In this document: positions 1 through 8,900 of the stretch, one piece after another
Layout: each line of letters starts with the position of its first letter
Position numbering within the stretch: position 1 is the first letter of the stretch
Assembly (NCBI RefSeq): GCF_018866345.1
Contig: NZ_CP076443.1
Coordinates: 1,201,501 to 1,265,500, forward strand
Reading direction: 5' to 3'
Source: Gemella sp. zg-570
GTDB lineage: Bacteria > Bacillota > Bacilli > Staphylococcales > Gemellaceae
Length of the DNA stretch: 64,000 nucleotides
Translations under genes and position numbers: made by a program
Notes under the pieces: generated by a model
The model's database searches: none
What the model saw: only the letters and a program-made list of their open reading frames with translations
Told to the model about the DNA's origin: nothing

Positions 1-3000
1 GTAGACGATTGATTGCATCCTTATTCTTATAAATGTTTGCAATAACTTCCTTATCTTTCATCGGTACAATCGACACCAATTTCGTTGTAAATAGTTTACT
101 TGAGTTATCAATCTTATTTCCTTGCTTAACAATATATTCACGATTGTAAAATGGCAAGAGTTTTTCAGTATTGCGATAAGCTATTTCGCGATTTAAATCA
201 TAGTTAGGTAGAGTACTATAGTCAATCACTTTTGAGCTTTGTCCAAGAGACGTTTTCTTATCGGATAAAGTAGCTGTTATGCCCATTGAACTCACCTTTT
301 CGGCTAGAGCCTCTGCTGAAATCAAATTCAGTTTTTTAGACTTGACATTTGCTGTTGATTTTCCTTCAAGACCATAAATCTCACTTACGCTAATTCCATC
401 TCCTGAACCATTTAAAGTAGATCCATTCGTAACAGGAATCGTCGATACAATTCTAGTAAGAACTGCACGCCCAGCACTACCACTAATTGCTCCAACCCGA
501 CCACCACCTTTATTAGCTAATGTCCCTTCAACATAAACATCGGAAATATTCACATTATTTGTAGCTACACCTAGAACACCACCAAAATATTGTTCTGCTT
601 TTACCTTCGTATCAATCCTCACATTAGCATGCACTTTTTCAAGATTACTATTGCCAATTATTCCTATCACACCACCCGATTTCATTTCTGTATTGGTTGC
701 TGTTGTGGAAATTTTCATCTTAAGGTCAATATTACGAATATTTGTATTAGTTTGGGCAGAATAAACTAAGCCTGCTACATTATGAGGAGCTGTAATACTA
801 CCAGCAAGTGCAACATTTTCAATATTTGTTCCACTTGCCTGATTAACAAGACTAGCTACATTAGCTTTTGATGATTGAATATTAACATCAGCTAAATTAA
901 GGTTCTTTATATTCGCATTTTCTGTTGTATCAAAAAGAGGTGCCTTCAAGTTGTAAATCGTATAATTTTCACCATCATGTAAACCGTTTAAAGTCCCCGT
1001 AAAAGGTACTGTTACATAGTTTGCACCTGCATCTTCAATCTCTTCAGCATTCAAGTCAGCTCCTAAAGTAAACGTACCACTCGGATTATTGTTTATTGAA
1101 TTTATCAAATCTTTGAAAGAAGTATAAATTCCATTTTGTGCTGGTGCGATTTTAGCAACCGTAAAACTGTAATTATCCTCATAATAGCCCTCCTCATTAC
1201 GCTGAACAAGATTAGGGTGACTAGCTATTACTTTAAAACTATTACCTTCAGCCACAATTTCTTTGATTGGCAATTGAACTTCCTTACCACTTTCTGATAT
1301 AAAACTAGCAAAATAATCATTAATTGAGCCAACTTCTGCTAAACTGATAACTTTTGTTTTAATCCCATTTCGATAAGTGTAGAGTGTTAAATTGCTTAAA
1401 TTTTTCAATTCAATCTGTTTTTGCTCTAAGATAAATGTTTCAACTTTTGAAAGTGTTTCACTTGCATTTTTATCTAAATTTATATATTCAAAAGTAGTTT
1501 TTAGTTGATATTCAACATCATAGTCTAAGCCTGAAATTTTAATTCCAGATAAATTTTCTTTAGAAAGTTTAACTTCTTTAACCAACTTATCTCCTGAATA
1601 AATTTGGGCAGTTGCAGAAATAAATGTAGCATCTGGGTCAATTAAATGATACTCCACTAGAACTGATTTTTCTTTTTCTTTTTTCTCCAATGTCTGCAAT
1701 TCCAAAATTGGTTTGCTAGGCATATTTTCAAGTGCCACTTCTGCCTCTTCAAGTTTTTTAAGGCTTTCCTCTGCTTTTTCCTTAGCTTGAGTAATAGCTT
1801 CCGAACTAGCTGTTTGATCTTCAATGACAGCCTTTGCCTCAGCTAGAATCGCAAGGGCTTTTTCTTTTGCCGCTTGATAGGTTGCTAGACTTGCTGGGGT
1901 TTTTTTATTAGTATCAACTTCTTTTTGTATGCCTTTATCTAACTTATCAACAGCTACCATCAACTCAAGTGGTTCTAAAGGTTTCGTAACTGTTAATTTT
2001 TCCTCGCTTAAAGCTTCACGGTGTTTTTCAGATTCAGGTTTTTCAGACTCTAGAGATGGGGCAGGAGATACTTCTTCTTCAGTTGCAACTGGTTTTTCTT
2101 CTTTTGGGTTAGTTTCTTCTGCTACAACATTGGGTCTTACTTCTTCTGTCGCTGTCGTTTCAGTTGCTTTTTCGGATGCAACTTCCTTATTAGTTTCTGT
2201 ATTTTCTTCTTTTGGGTTAGCTGCTTCTGCTACAACATTGGGTCTTGCTTCTTCTGTTGCTGTCGTTTCAGCTGGTTTTTCGGGTGTAACTTCCTTATTA
2301 GTTCCTAGGTCTTCTTTTGGGTTAGTTTCTTCTGCTACAACATTGGGTCTTACTTCTTCCGTCCCTGTCGTTTCAGTTGCTTTTTCGGATGCAACTTCCT
2401 TATTAGTTTCTGTATTTTCTTCTTTTGGGTTAGCTGCTTCTGCTACAACATTAGGTCTTACTTCTTCCGTCCCTGTCGTTTCAGTTGCTTTTTCGGGTGC
2501 AACTTCCTTATTAGTTCCTAGGTCTTCTTTTGGGTTTCTTGCTTCTGCTACAACATTGGGTCTTACTTCTTCTGTCGCTGTCGTTTCAGCTGGTTTTTCT
2601 GGTTTAACTTCCTTATTAGTTTCTGTATTTTCTTCTTTTGGGTTAGCTGCTTCTGCTACAACATTAGGTCTTACTTCTTCTGTCCCTGTCGTTTCAGCTG
2701 GTTTTTCTGGTTTAACTTCCTTATTAGTTTCTAGGTCTTCTTTTGCTTTAGCTACTTCTGCTACAACATTGGGTCTTACTTCTTCTGTCACTATATTTTC
2801 AGCTGGTTTTTTCGGTTTAACTTCCTTATTAGTTTCTAGGTCTTCTTTTGCTTTAGCTACTTCTGCTTCAACATTGGGTCTTGCTTCTTCCGTCCCTGTC
2901 GTTGCAGCTGGTTTTTCTGGTTTAACTTCCTTATTAGTTTCTAGGTCTTCTTTTGGGTTAGCTGCTTCTGCTACAACATTGGGTCTTACTTCTTCTGTCG

Positions 3001-3664
3001 CTATCGTTTCAGCTGGTTTTTCGGGTGTAACTTCCTTATTTTCTCCAGGGTTTTCTTCTTTTGGTTTGCTTGCTTGCCCTACTTTTTCAATATCTTTATT
3101 AATATTTGTTTCAACAATATAACCTACAAAACGATAACCATCAATTTCTCTGATTGTTTCTGGTAAAATTTCTCCATTTGTTAAAGAAAATTCTTGAGTA
3201 AAATTGGCAAACAAATTGCTAGTTAAAGCAGATGCTTCTGGAATTACTACTGTTTGCCCCAAGCTAGTTACAAGAAAAACCGTAGCAATCCAAGTTTTTT
3301 TCTTGCGGTGCCAATAAAATGCACATACCAAAAATGCTACACCTGCTCCTGCTACTATTATAGACCAGTCTTGCCATATCTTTGGTAAAATTTCTTTTTT
3401 ATCTGGGCGATAAACCATATAATAAATAGCATCTCCAGATACTTTTTCTGACGGCAAGGAAGTTATAATCGTCTTTTTCTCACTTTCAGTTAATTCTTCC
3501 TCGCTAACATAACGATATGTTATATTTGTACGCATAATTTCTTCAGCTTGTGCTATTTCTGGTGCTACAGTAGATAAGAAACTAATTCCTAATAAAGTCG
3601 AAGCTACGCCTACCGAGAATTTTCTTATTGAAAAACGGCTGAGCTGCCTATCAAATTTTTTCAT
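1..3664 (-). CDS. M26-family IgA1-type zinc metalloprotease, N-terminal part (runs off the window)
   Basis: Surface protease of the streptococcal IgA1 protease/ZmpA type, which cleaves human IgA1 or other host glycoproteins. The start at 3664 follows GAAAGGA and gives MKKFDRQLSRFSIRKFSVG, an FSIRK-G/S type signal peptide ending near AQA. As in streptococcal IgA1 proteases, a short N-terminal domain, an anchor-like region and one or two membrane segments come next (residues ~80-130). Then follow nine tandem repeats, a FIVAR-like helical region (LDKGIQKEVDTNKKT...) and a GLUG-rich M26 N-terminal domain (FTGTLNGLHDGENYTIYNLK). The HExxH catalytic domain should lie beyond base 1. Oddity: where family members have LPNTG, this protein reads LPKIW, so the sortase motif seems lost. 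Family assignment is strong; the substrate is not known from the sequence. Confidence 0.88.
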   Translation of the reverse strand, partial: MKKFDRQLSRFSIRKFSVGVASTLLGISFLSTVAPEIAQAEEIMRTNITYRYVSEEELTESEKKTIITSLPSEKVSGDAIYYMVYRPDKKEILPKIWQDWSIIVAGAGVAFLVCAFYWHRKKKTWIATVFLVTSLGQTVVIPEASALTSNLFANFTQEFSLTNGEILPETIREIDGYRFVGYIVETNINKDIEKVGQASKPKEENPGENKEVTPEKPAETIATEEVRPNVVAEAANPKEDLETNKEVKPEKPAATTGTEEARPNVEAEVAKAKEDLETNKEVKPKKPAENIVTEEVRPNVVAEVAKAKEDLETNKEVKPEKPAETTGTEEVRPNVVAEAANPKEENTETNKEVKPEKPAETTATEEVRPNVVAEARNPKEDLGTNKEVAPEKATETTGTEEVRPNVVAEAANPKEENTETNKEVASEKATETTGTEEVRPNVVAEETNPKEDLGTNKEVTPEKPAETTATEEARPNVVAEAANPKEENTETNKEVASEKATETTATEEVRPNVVAEETNPKEEKPVATEEEVSPAPSLESEKPESEKHREALSEEKLTVTKPLEPLELMVAVDKLDKGIQKEVDTNKKTPASLATYQAAKEKALAILAEAKAVIEDQTASSEAITQAKEKAEESLKKLEEAEVALENMPSKPILELQTLEKKEKEKSVLVEYHLIDPDATFISATAQIYSGDKLVKEVKLSKENLSGIKISGLDYDVEYQLKTTFEYINLDKNASETLSKVETFILEQKQIELKNLSNLTLYTYRNGIKTKVISLAEVGSINDYFASFISESGKEVQLPIKEIVAEGNSFKVIASHPNLVQRNEEGYYEDNYSFTVAKIAPAQNGIYTSFKDLINSINNNPSGTFTLGADLNAEEIEDAGANYVTVPFTGTLNGLHDGENYTIYNLKAPLFDTTENANIKNLNLADVNIQSSKANVASLVNQASGTNIENVALAGSITAPHNVAGLVYSAQTNTNIRNIDLKMKISTTATNTEMKSGGVIGIIGNSNLEKVHANVRIDTKVKAEQYFGGVLGVATNNVNISDVYVEGTLANKGGGRVGAISGSAGRAVLTRIVSTIPVTNGSTLNGSGDGISVSEIYGLEGKSTANVKSKKLNLISAEALAEKVSSMGITATLSDKKTSLGQSSKVIDYSTLPNYDLNREIAYRNTEKLLPFYNREYIVKQGNKIDNSSKLFTTKLVSIVPMKDKEVIANIYKNKDAINRL
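2095..3050 (-). repeat. Nine ~105-108 bp tandem coding repeats in the M26 protease
   Basis: Each unit encodes about 35-36 residues of the pattern NKEVxPEKPAETT-xTEEVRPNVVAEA-xNPKED. Units differ by a few substitutions and by one codon (ENTET versus DLGT or DLET joins). The segment is Pro/Glu/Lys-rich, as expected for an extended wall-spanning stalk. Because of its regular codon pattern it also leaves a long open frame on the opposite strand, which is a by-product and not a gene. Confidence 0.9.
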
Positions 3665-4257
3665 ACTTATTTTAAATTCCTTTCATTTCAATAAAGGTAC
3701 AAGGTTCAAAGAAAAGATATTCTACATCTTATTTTATTCTCTAATAAAAAGAAAAAAACTAGCAATATTACAAATAACAGAAAAATAAATTTGTAGTATA
3801 GAACTAGCTAGTACTTATAAAAATAATTTCATAAGACATAAGAAATTATTAAAGAAAATTTTAGCTTAATAAATAGTTTACTAAATATAAAAATAAAATG
3901 CTAGATAATTTTTAATTTTTGCTAAAAAGATATTAAAAATTACTAACTAGAATTGTCATGCTATTTATGTGCATAAAAATTTTTATCTTCTCATCTTACT
4001 CGATATTTTAGCAATTCTTTGATTTAAGATAAGCATATTATAAACAAATTATAAGCAATATGCAATGAAATAACATTGAATAATAGAAATTTTGAATCTT
4101 TATAAAATATTTCCTTAAAAATACTTCTTTTAAATCTTATATTTATAAATTCAAATTTTCTTATCTTATTTTTGAAATTAAAAAATATACATTTAAAATT
4201 TTAGCTTTCAAAATTAAATTTTAAAATAAATATTAATTACCTAATATATAAATAAGT
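3665..4257. other. Intergenic region between divergent protease and capD genes
   Basis: About 590 bp, extremely AT-rich. It should hold the promoter of the protease (minus strand), but no -35/-10 pair stands out. I see no small gene with a ribosome binding site here. Confidence 0.5.
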
Positions 4258-4286
4258 TTGTAAAGATGGTTACAATATGATAAAAT
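4258..4286 (+). promoter_or_regulatory. Sigma-A-type promoter of the capD operon
   Basis: TTGTAA (4258-4263), a 17-bp spacer, then TAAAAT (4281-4286). It lies 27 bp before the ATG of the dehydratase gene. No operator-like inverted repeat is obvious beside it. Confidence 0.6.
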
Positions 4287-4313
4287 CTTTATATAACACT
4301 TTATGGAGCTAGT

Positions 4314-6188
4314 ATGGAGAAAATATTTAATTCAAAAATTTATTCACAGTATAGATTTACAATTATTACAATTTTAGACTTAATGGTTGTTGTATTAGCT
4401 ACTTGCATAGCCATATTTTTAGATAGATCAATTTATATTCCAGATATGATAAGTTACTATGGAATGAATATTTTATACTTTTTATTCATATCAATTATTG
4501 TTTATCTAATTAGTTTCAAGTTGGCAGGTATTAACAAGGCCCTGTGGTCTTATCTCGGCGTAAAAGAAATTATTAATATTTGTATTTCTGTTATTATTGC
4601 AGATTTTATTTGTACAATAGCTTATAATTTTATTTTTCCAGAATATTTTTCTAATTTGCGTTTTACATTTTTTGCTCCCTTATTAATTGTTGGGGGTATG
4701 ATGTTTATGAGAATTTTTTATAAGGCTCTTAATGAAAGTTCACGTTATAAGACTAATACCCTAAGTTATAAAAATACTTTGATTATCGGTGCAGGAGATG
4801 CTGGTTATGTTCTACTTAAAGAACTTAATAAAAATAATCGTTTCAAGGCGAATGTGGTGGGGCTAGTAGATGACAATAGAAAAAATTCTACCGTAAATGG
4901 AGTTAGTGTTTTAGGTACTACTTATGAATTAGCTAAACTAATAGAAAAATATAATGTTGAATTGGTATTTTTAGCAATACCTTCTATTTCAAAATATGAC
5001 AAAAATAGAATCCTAAACATCCTAAAAGAATGTAAAAGTATTCAAGTTAAAGTCATGAAATCTGGCTTGTCTCTATTGGAGGGCGAAAAAATTACTAGAC
5101 ACATAGATGATGTTTCCATAGAAGATTTGTTAGGTCGTGGTGTGGCAAATTTATCCCAAGATGAAATCAAGTCATATTTGCGTAAAAAAAATGTTCTTAT
5201 CACAGGGGCTGGTGGCTCTATCGGAAGTCAACTGGCTCGTGAAATTTTTAATTTTAAACCCAGCAATCTTATCTTATTAGATATTAATGAAAATGCCCTG
5301 TATATGCTGGAGCGAAATTTTGATTTTAAAAAATCACATGACGAAAGTTTTTCAGAGGTAAATTATATTTCTGAAATTGCCAGCATTCGTGATAAAAAAG
5401 CCCTGTTAGAAGTCTTTGACAAGTATAAACCTGATGTAGTCTTTCATGCGGCCGCCCACAAGCACGTGCCACTCATGGAAAGACGACCTAAGGAGGCTAT
5501 AAAAAATAATGTTTTTGGAACAAAAAATGTTATGGAGATAGCTATTCAAAAAGAAGTTGAGAGATTTATTATGATTTCTACCGACAAGGCTGTTAATCCA
5601 ACTAATGCTATGGGGGCATCAAAACGTCTTACAGAAATTATTTTACAGGCTAAGGGTAACAAGTATAAAACTAAGTTTGCAGCAGTTCGTTTTGGTAATG
5701 TTTTAGGCTCTAACGGTTCGGTAATACCAATATTTAAAGAGCAAATCAAAAAAGGTGGACCTATAACTATAACTCACCGCAACATAATTCGCTACTTTAT
5801 GACTATACCAGAAGCATCGCAATTAGTCTTGCAAGCTGGTTATTATGCAAGCAGTGGAGAAATTTTCCTACTCGATATGGGCGAACCTGTAAAAATTATT
5901 GACTTGGCTACCAACTTAATCAAACTTTCAGGTTTAGAACCCTACAAAGATATAGAAATAGAAGAAATAGGTTTAAGACCCGGAGAAAAAATGTATGAAG
6001 AGTTGTCCCTAGACTATGAAAATAGTGAAAAAACTGCCAACAATATGATTTTTAAAAATACAACTTTGAATATTGATGAAAAAGCATTAAATAGTAAGTT
6101 AGAAAAACTTGAAGAAATTGTTAATTCAGGAACAAACGAAGAAATAAGAGATTATTTATTCGAGGTGATTAATTCCTATAGTGGATAG
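4314..6188 (+). CDS. CapD/WbpM-like membrane nucleotide-sugar dehydratase/epimerase
   Basis: Polysaccharide biosynthesis enzyme of the large membrane-bound SDR group (UDP-GlcNAc 4,6-dehydratase type), making precursors of surface glycan. It is 624 residues long. Residues ~15-140 form four membrane helices. A CoA-binding-like Rossmann fold follows with IIGAGDAGYVLLKEL, then the catalytic SDR domain with VLITGAGGSIGSQLAREI, AAAHKHVPLMERRP and ISTDKAVNPTNAMGASKR. In this last stretch the usual SDR catalytic Tyr is replaced by Met, as in WbpM-type enzymes. A GGAG precedes the start. The next gene follows after 10 bp, so the two are probably one operon. The exact sugar nucleotide cannot be told. 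Confidence 0.9.
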   Translation: MEKIFNSKIYSQYRFTIITILDLMVVVLATCIAIFLDRSIYIPDMISYYGMNILYFLFISIIVYLISFKLAGINKALWSYLGVKEIINICISVIIADFICTIAYNFIFPEYFSNLRFTFFAPLLIVGGMMFMRIFYKALNESSRYKTNTLSYKNTLIIGAGDAGYVLLKELNKNNRFKANVVGLVDDNRKNSTVNGVSVLGTTYELAKLIEKYNVELVFLAIPSISKYDKNRILNILKECKSIQVKVMKSGLSLLEGEKITRHIDDVSIEDLLGRGVANLSQDEIKSYLRKKNVLITGAGGSIGSQLAREIFNFKPSNLILLDINENALYMLERNFDFKKSHDESFSEVNYISEIASIRDKKALLEVFDKYKPDVVFHAAAHKHVPLMERRPKEAIKNNVFGTKNVMEIAIQKEVERFIMISTDKAVNPTNAMGASKRLTEIILQAKGNKYKTKFAAVRFGNVLGSNGSVIPIFKEQIKKGGPITITHRNIIRYFMTIPEASQLVLQAGYYASSGEIFLLDMGEPVKIIDLATNLIKLSGLEPYKDIEIEEIGLRPGEKMYEELSLDYENSEKTANNMIFKNTTLNIDEKALNSKLEKLEEIVNSGTNEEIRDYLFEVINSYSG

Positions 6189-6198
6189 GAGGTAGAAA

Positions 6199-7299
6199 AT
6201 GGATAATGATAACAGAAAAACCTTGGTAGTAATACCAGCCTTAAATCCCACAAGTTCATTAATTGACTATGTGGAGGAGTTAATAGATTACGGTTCTTTT
6301 GATGTCTTGGTTATAGATGACGGTAGCAAAGCAGAAACAAAAGCAATTTTTAATAGACTTAATATTATGAAAAATTGTAGAGTTTTATCCCATGCCAAAA
6401 CTTTAGGCAGGGGACGTGCTTTGAAAAACGCCTTTAATTATTTTTTAAATTTACCAAATCTAGATAATTATATCGGTCTAGTTACTTCTGACTCCGACGG
6501 TCAACATATAGTAGAAGATGTTGTCAAGGTTGCCTTGGAAATGAAAAAAAATCCTAATAACCTAGTTTTAGGGTCTAGAAATTTTAATGTCTTTAGTCTA
6601 CCCCAAAAAATAAAATTTGCTAATAAGGTTACAAGTTTAGCCTTTAGAAATTTATATGGCAGAAATATAGCTGATACTCAGACAATTCTAAGAGGGCTAC
6701 CTAAAAATATGGTTGCCCTTATGATTGATGTAGAGGGCGAACGTTTTGACTATGAAACAAGAATGCTAACTAAGGCTATTGCAGAAGATATTAAAATAAC
6801 AGAAATTGAAATAGAAACAGTCTTTAATTATTCTAATGTAGAAAAAAATTTCAATCCAATTTTTGACCTTATTAGTATCTGCAAGGTTATTTTACTACCA
6901 TTTTTAAAATTTTCTCTAGCCAGTCTAAGTGCCTTTCTAGTAGATATTTCTTTATTTAGGGTATTTTTAACGATTTTAGTATTCTTGGGTGTAAAAAAAG
7001 GCTATCTATTAATACTGCTAACTACTTTCTTAGCTAGGGCAATTTCATCCTTTATCAATTTCTTAATCAATAAGAATTTAGTTTTTAAACAGGAGAAGAA
7101 TATCAAGAAAACTATTTATAAGTATTATACTATTTCCCTTTCAAAAATTTTCCTTTCATCATTTCTAGTTTATTTATTGTGGAAGTGGACGTCAGGTTCA
7201 GAGACTGTAATAAAAATTATAATAGATACAATTTTATTCTTCCTAAGTTATAGACTACAATATACTTGGGTATTTAAAAATATAAAAAATAAAAAGTAG
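6199..7299 (+). CDS. Family 2 glycosyltransferase fused to a GtrA-like membrane domain
   Basis: Two-domain protein of 366 residues. The N-terminal ~220 residues form a GT-A glycosyltransferase with VIDDGSKAET and TSDSDGQH (the acidic metal and nucleotide site), as in polyprenyl-phosphate sugar transferases. The C-terminal ~130 residues hold four hydrophobic helices of GtrA type (SFINFLINKNLVFK, SYRLQYTWVF). Such fusions probably load a sugar onto a lipid carrier and flip it for glycan or teichoic acid decoration. The start follows AGGAGG with 6 bp spacing. It sits between capD and ybaK on the same strand; the stop and the next ribosome site nearly touch, suggesting co-transcription. Donor and acceptor are unknown. 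Confidence 0.87.
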   Translation: MDNDNRKTLVVIPALNPTSSLIDYVEELIDYGSFDVLVIDDGSKAETKAIFNRLNIMKNCRVLSHAKTLGRGRALKNAFNYFLNLPNLDNYIGLVTSDSDGQHIVEDVVKVALEMKKNPNNLVLGSRNFNVFSLPQKIKFANKVTSLAFRNLYGRNIADTQTILRGLPKNMVALMIDVEGERFDYETRMLTKAIAEDIKITEIEIETVFNYSNVEKNFNPIFDLISICKVILLPFLKFSLASLSAFLVDISLFRVFLTILVFLGVKKGYLLILLTTFLARAISSFINFLINKNLVFKQEKNIKKTIYKYYTISLSKIFLSSFLVYLLWKWTSGSETVIKIIIDTILFFLSYRLQYTWVFKNIKNKK

Positions 7300-7306
7300 G
7301 TTGTGT

Positions 7307-7792
7307 ATGGCAAAGAAAAAAATCAAAACAAATGCAATGCGTTTTTTAGATGAACATAATATCACTTATAACCATTATGAATTTGATGCAAGTAGTCAAG
7401 AAGCTCGCACTGGTTTAGGTGTTGCTAAAATAATTAATAAAGATTATAGGCAGGTATTCAAAACTATTTTGACAACTGACGTCAAGGGGAATAATTTTGT
7501 TGCAGTTTTAATGAGTGATGATAATATTGATTTTAAAAAATTAGCCAAAGAGGCTGGGGTAAAAACACTGAGTATGCTACCCCTAAAAGATTTAAAAAAT
7601 ACAACGGGTTATGAAAAGGGGGGTTGTTCTCCCCTTGCCATGAAAAAATCATTTCCAACCTTTGTTGATAAAAAATGTCTTGATGTAGAAACTATTATCG
7701 TATCAGCTGGCAAGGTCGGTCATCAGGTAGAAATAAGAGTAGCAGTTTTGGAAAATTTAATTTCGGCAAAAGTTGTTGATATAGCTAAATAA
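7307..7792 (+). CDS. ybaK: YbaK/EbsC-family Cys-tRNA(Pro) deacylase
   Basis: Cytoplasmic editing enzyme that hydrolyses Cys mis-charged on tRNA(Pro). It is about 161 residues, the usual length. Family signatures visible are KIKTNAMRFLDEHNITY, QVFKTILTTD (the conserved catalytic-type Lys after VFKT) and the Gly-rich TGYEKGGCSPLAMKK loop. A TTG at 7301 would add two residues, but the AGTAGG site at 7295-7300 fits the ATG at 7307 better. It ends at a strong terminator and closes the glycan operon. The assignment to YbaK rather than the related ProX type rests on the GGCSPLA motif. Confidence 0.88.
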   Translation: MAKKKIKTNAMRFLDEHNITYNHYEFDASSQEARTGLGVAKIINKDYRQVFKTILTTDVKGNNFVAVLMSDDNIDFKKLAKEAGVKTLSMLPLKDLKNTTGYEKGGCSPLAMKKSFPTFVDKKCLDVETIIVSAGKVGHQVEIRVAVLENLISAKVVDIAK

Positions 7793-7868
7793 AAAAGGCA
7801 GCTTAGCTTTGAACTTTTAAATTCTAGGAGAATTTTTTATGTCAATGCTAAGACTTGCCTTTTTTCTT
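7791..7868. terminator. Stem-loop terminator between convergent genes
   Basis: AAAAAGGCA-GCTTAGC pairs with GCTAAG-TTGCCTTTTT across a long loop of about 40 nt. A-run and T-run on both sides make it usable from either strand, ending ybaK (plus) and the small membrane gene at 7848 (minus). Confidence 0.65.
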
Positions 7869-8051
7869 TTTAAATTTAATGTATAGAGAACATAAAATTA
7901 TAAAAATACTAGCAATAATTATTAAAAAAGGTATCATTGTTAATAGGTCTATTTCTTTTTTGAATATAAAACTATATGACAATTCTAAGATAATAGCTAG
8001 TGTATTGATAAGGAAAGAGTATATAAAAAATTTTTTTATTTTATTCTTCAT
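7848..8051 (-). CDS. Small two-helix membrane protein, unknown
   Basis: 67 residues, not recognised. It has two hydrophobic helices (residues ~9-29 and ~37-57) and a very basic tail KKKKGKS. A GAGGAC site seven bases before the ATG supports it as a true gene. Its size and topology match the other small membrane peptides of the adjacent bacteriocin-like locus, so an immunity-type role is possible; this is inference only. Confidence 0.55.
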   Translation of the reverse strand: MKNKIKKFFIYSFLINTLAIILELSYSFIFKKEIDLLTMIPFLIIIASIFIILCSLYIKFKKKKGKS

Positions 8052-8185
8052 AATAAGTCCTCTATAAAGAAAAATTTTTAAAATAACTTACACATAAAAT
8101 TATAAAAATATCTTTGTGTTATTTTTAAAATTATGTTATAATTAAAAGGTAATCTATTTTTAAAATATATAAAGTAAAAAATTCT

Positions 8186-8214
8186 AAAAAGATGAAATTT
8201 AATCGTCTTTTTTA
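8186..8214 (-). terminator. Terminator overlapping the 3' end of the ACG-start peptide gene
   Basis: On the minus strand AAAAAGACGA, which encodes the C-terminal Lys-Lys-Asp-Asp, pairs with TCATCTTTTT. The coding end, stop codon and terminator stem overlap, an arrangement repeated downstream of two other peptide genes in this locus. Confidence 0.55.
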
Positions 8215-8372
8215 TTTTTTTGCTCAAATGTGTATTTTCTAAAAAACATAAGTACAATAAACATTATTGACAATATTATTTTTGTTTTAATGTCATTATA
8301 TGGTAGTGTCCATAATAATATTAAAGTTGTTAAAATTAGAACTATATAAATTATAGTGTGTAATTTATTCGT
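8199..8372 (-). pseudogene. Small membrane peptide of the W-LP-N family with ACG in the start position
   Basis: A 57-codon frame with two hydrophobic helices joined by the loop WTLPYNDI and ending in KKDD. It is clearly related to the 54-residue protein at 8736-8900 (loop WILPFNNI). A good AAGAGGTG ribosome site sits nine bases before an ACG, where the paralogue has ATG. No ATG, GTG or TTG lies at a suitable place. Either the start was lost by a T-to-C change and the gene is silent, or ACG is used weakly. Its family suggests a bacteriocin-immunity-like role (inference). Confidence 0.55.
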
Positions 8373-8586
8373 AGAAAATCACCTCTTATTTGCTGATTTT
8401 TTTAAAAGTTGTAGAAATTAATTTTAAATTTATTTTTTAGAATATAAGTGTGTGGCTAGATGTAAAAAATAATTTTAAAACTATCAAGATTAATTATAAC
8501 ACTAATAATATGGCAAAGATAGACTAGTATTAAAAAGTTTTAAATAAGATTATTTTTTTATTAGTTAGGAAAATAAAATTAAATTG

Positions 8587-8613
8587 AAAAAAGACGACTA
8601 TTTATCGTCTTTT
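8587..8613 (-). terminator. Terminator downstream of the toxin/immunity-like genes
   Basis: AAAAGACGA-TAAATAG-TCGTCTTTT on the minus strand, followed by a T-rich tract. The left arm encodes the Lys-Asp-Asp-Lys end of the peptide fossil at 8598-8720. Confidence 0.65.
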
Positions 8614-8720
8614 ATTTTGTTTATAATAATTAGTGTATTTATTAATAATGCTAGTGATAGTAATATATAAAATATTATGTAAATTATTTTTAAAATTTAT
8701 ATAAAGGAATTTATTAACAT
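8598..8720 (-). pseudogene. Small membrane peptide fossil (FYIL family) with an in-frame stop
   Basis: Reading from the ATG at 8720 gives MLINSFI, a TAA stop, then in the same frame ILKIIYIIFYILLSLALLIN continuing to a KIKDDK end. The part after the stop resembles the intact 43-residue peptide at 9851-9982 (shared FYIL core and KDDK end). No ribosome binding site is visible. Best read as a decayed paralogue. Confidence 0.45.
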
Positions 8721-8735
8721 AGAATGATAGTATAA

Positions 8736-8900
8736 TTATTTATCCTTTTTTAATAGTAAAATTATATACTGACCTACTAATATTATTATAGATAATGCAA
8801 TTCTATATATTATATTATTAAAAGGAAGTATCCAAACCAATAATATTAAAAATATTAGTATTAAAAATATTAGTATTTTGTTTTTTATATTTTTATCCAT
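8736..8900 (-). CDS. Small membrane protein overlapping the toxin-like gene; candidate immunity protein
   Basis: 54 residues, found by direct reading: two strongly hydrophobic helices separated by WILPFNNI, ending KKDK. Its ATG lies inside the last codons of the toxin-like gene (8-bp overlap, ATGGATAA), so translation is likely coupled. A short basic two-helix membrane protein right behind a secreted antibacterial-like protein is the classic place for an immunity gene. Family membership is not recognised beyond the local paralogue at 8199-8372. The first helix is encoded by a tandem 15-bp repeat (ATACTAATATTTTTA twice). Confidence 0.6.
   Translation of the reverse strand: MDKNIKNKILIFLILIFLILLVWILPFNNIIYRIALSIIILVGQYIILLLKKDK

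Noticed and set aside
1929-3122. 397-codon open frame on the plus strand across the protease repeats
   Set aside because: It is Ser/Leu/Val monotony generated by the complement of the Pro/Glu/Lys repeats, without a ribosome site. The minus-strand reading is a continuous, recognisable protease.
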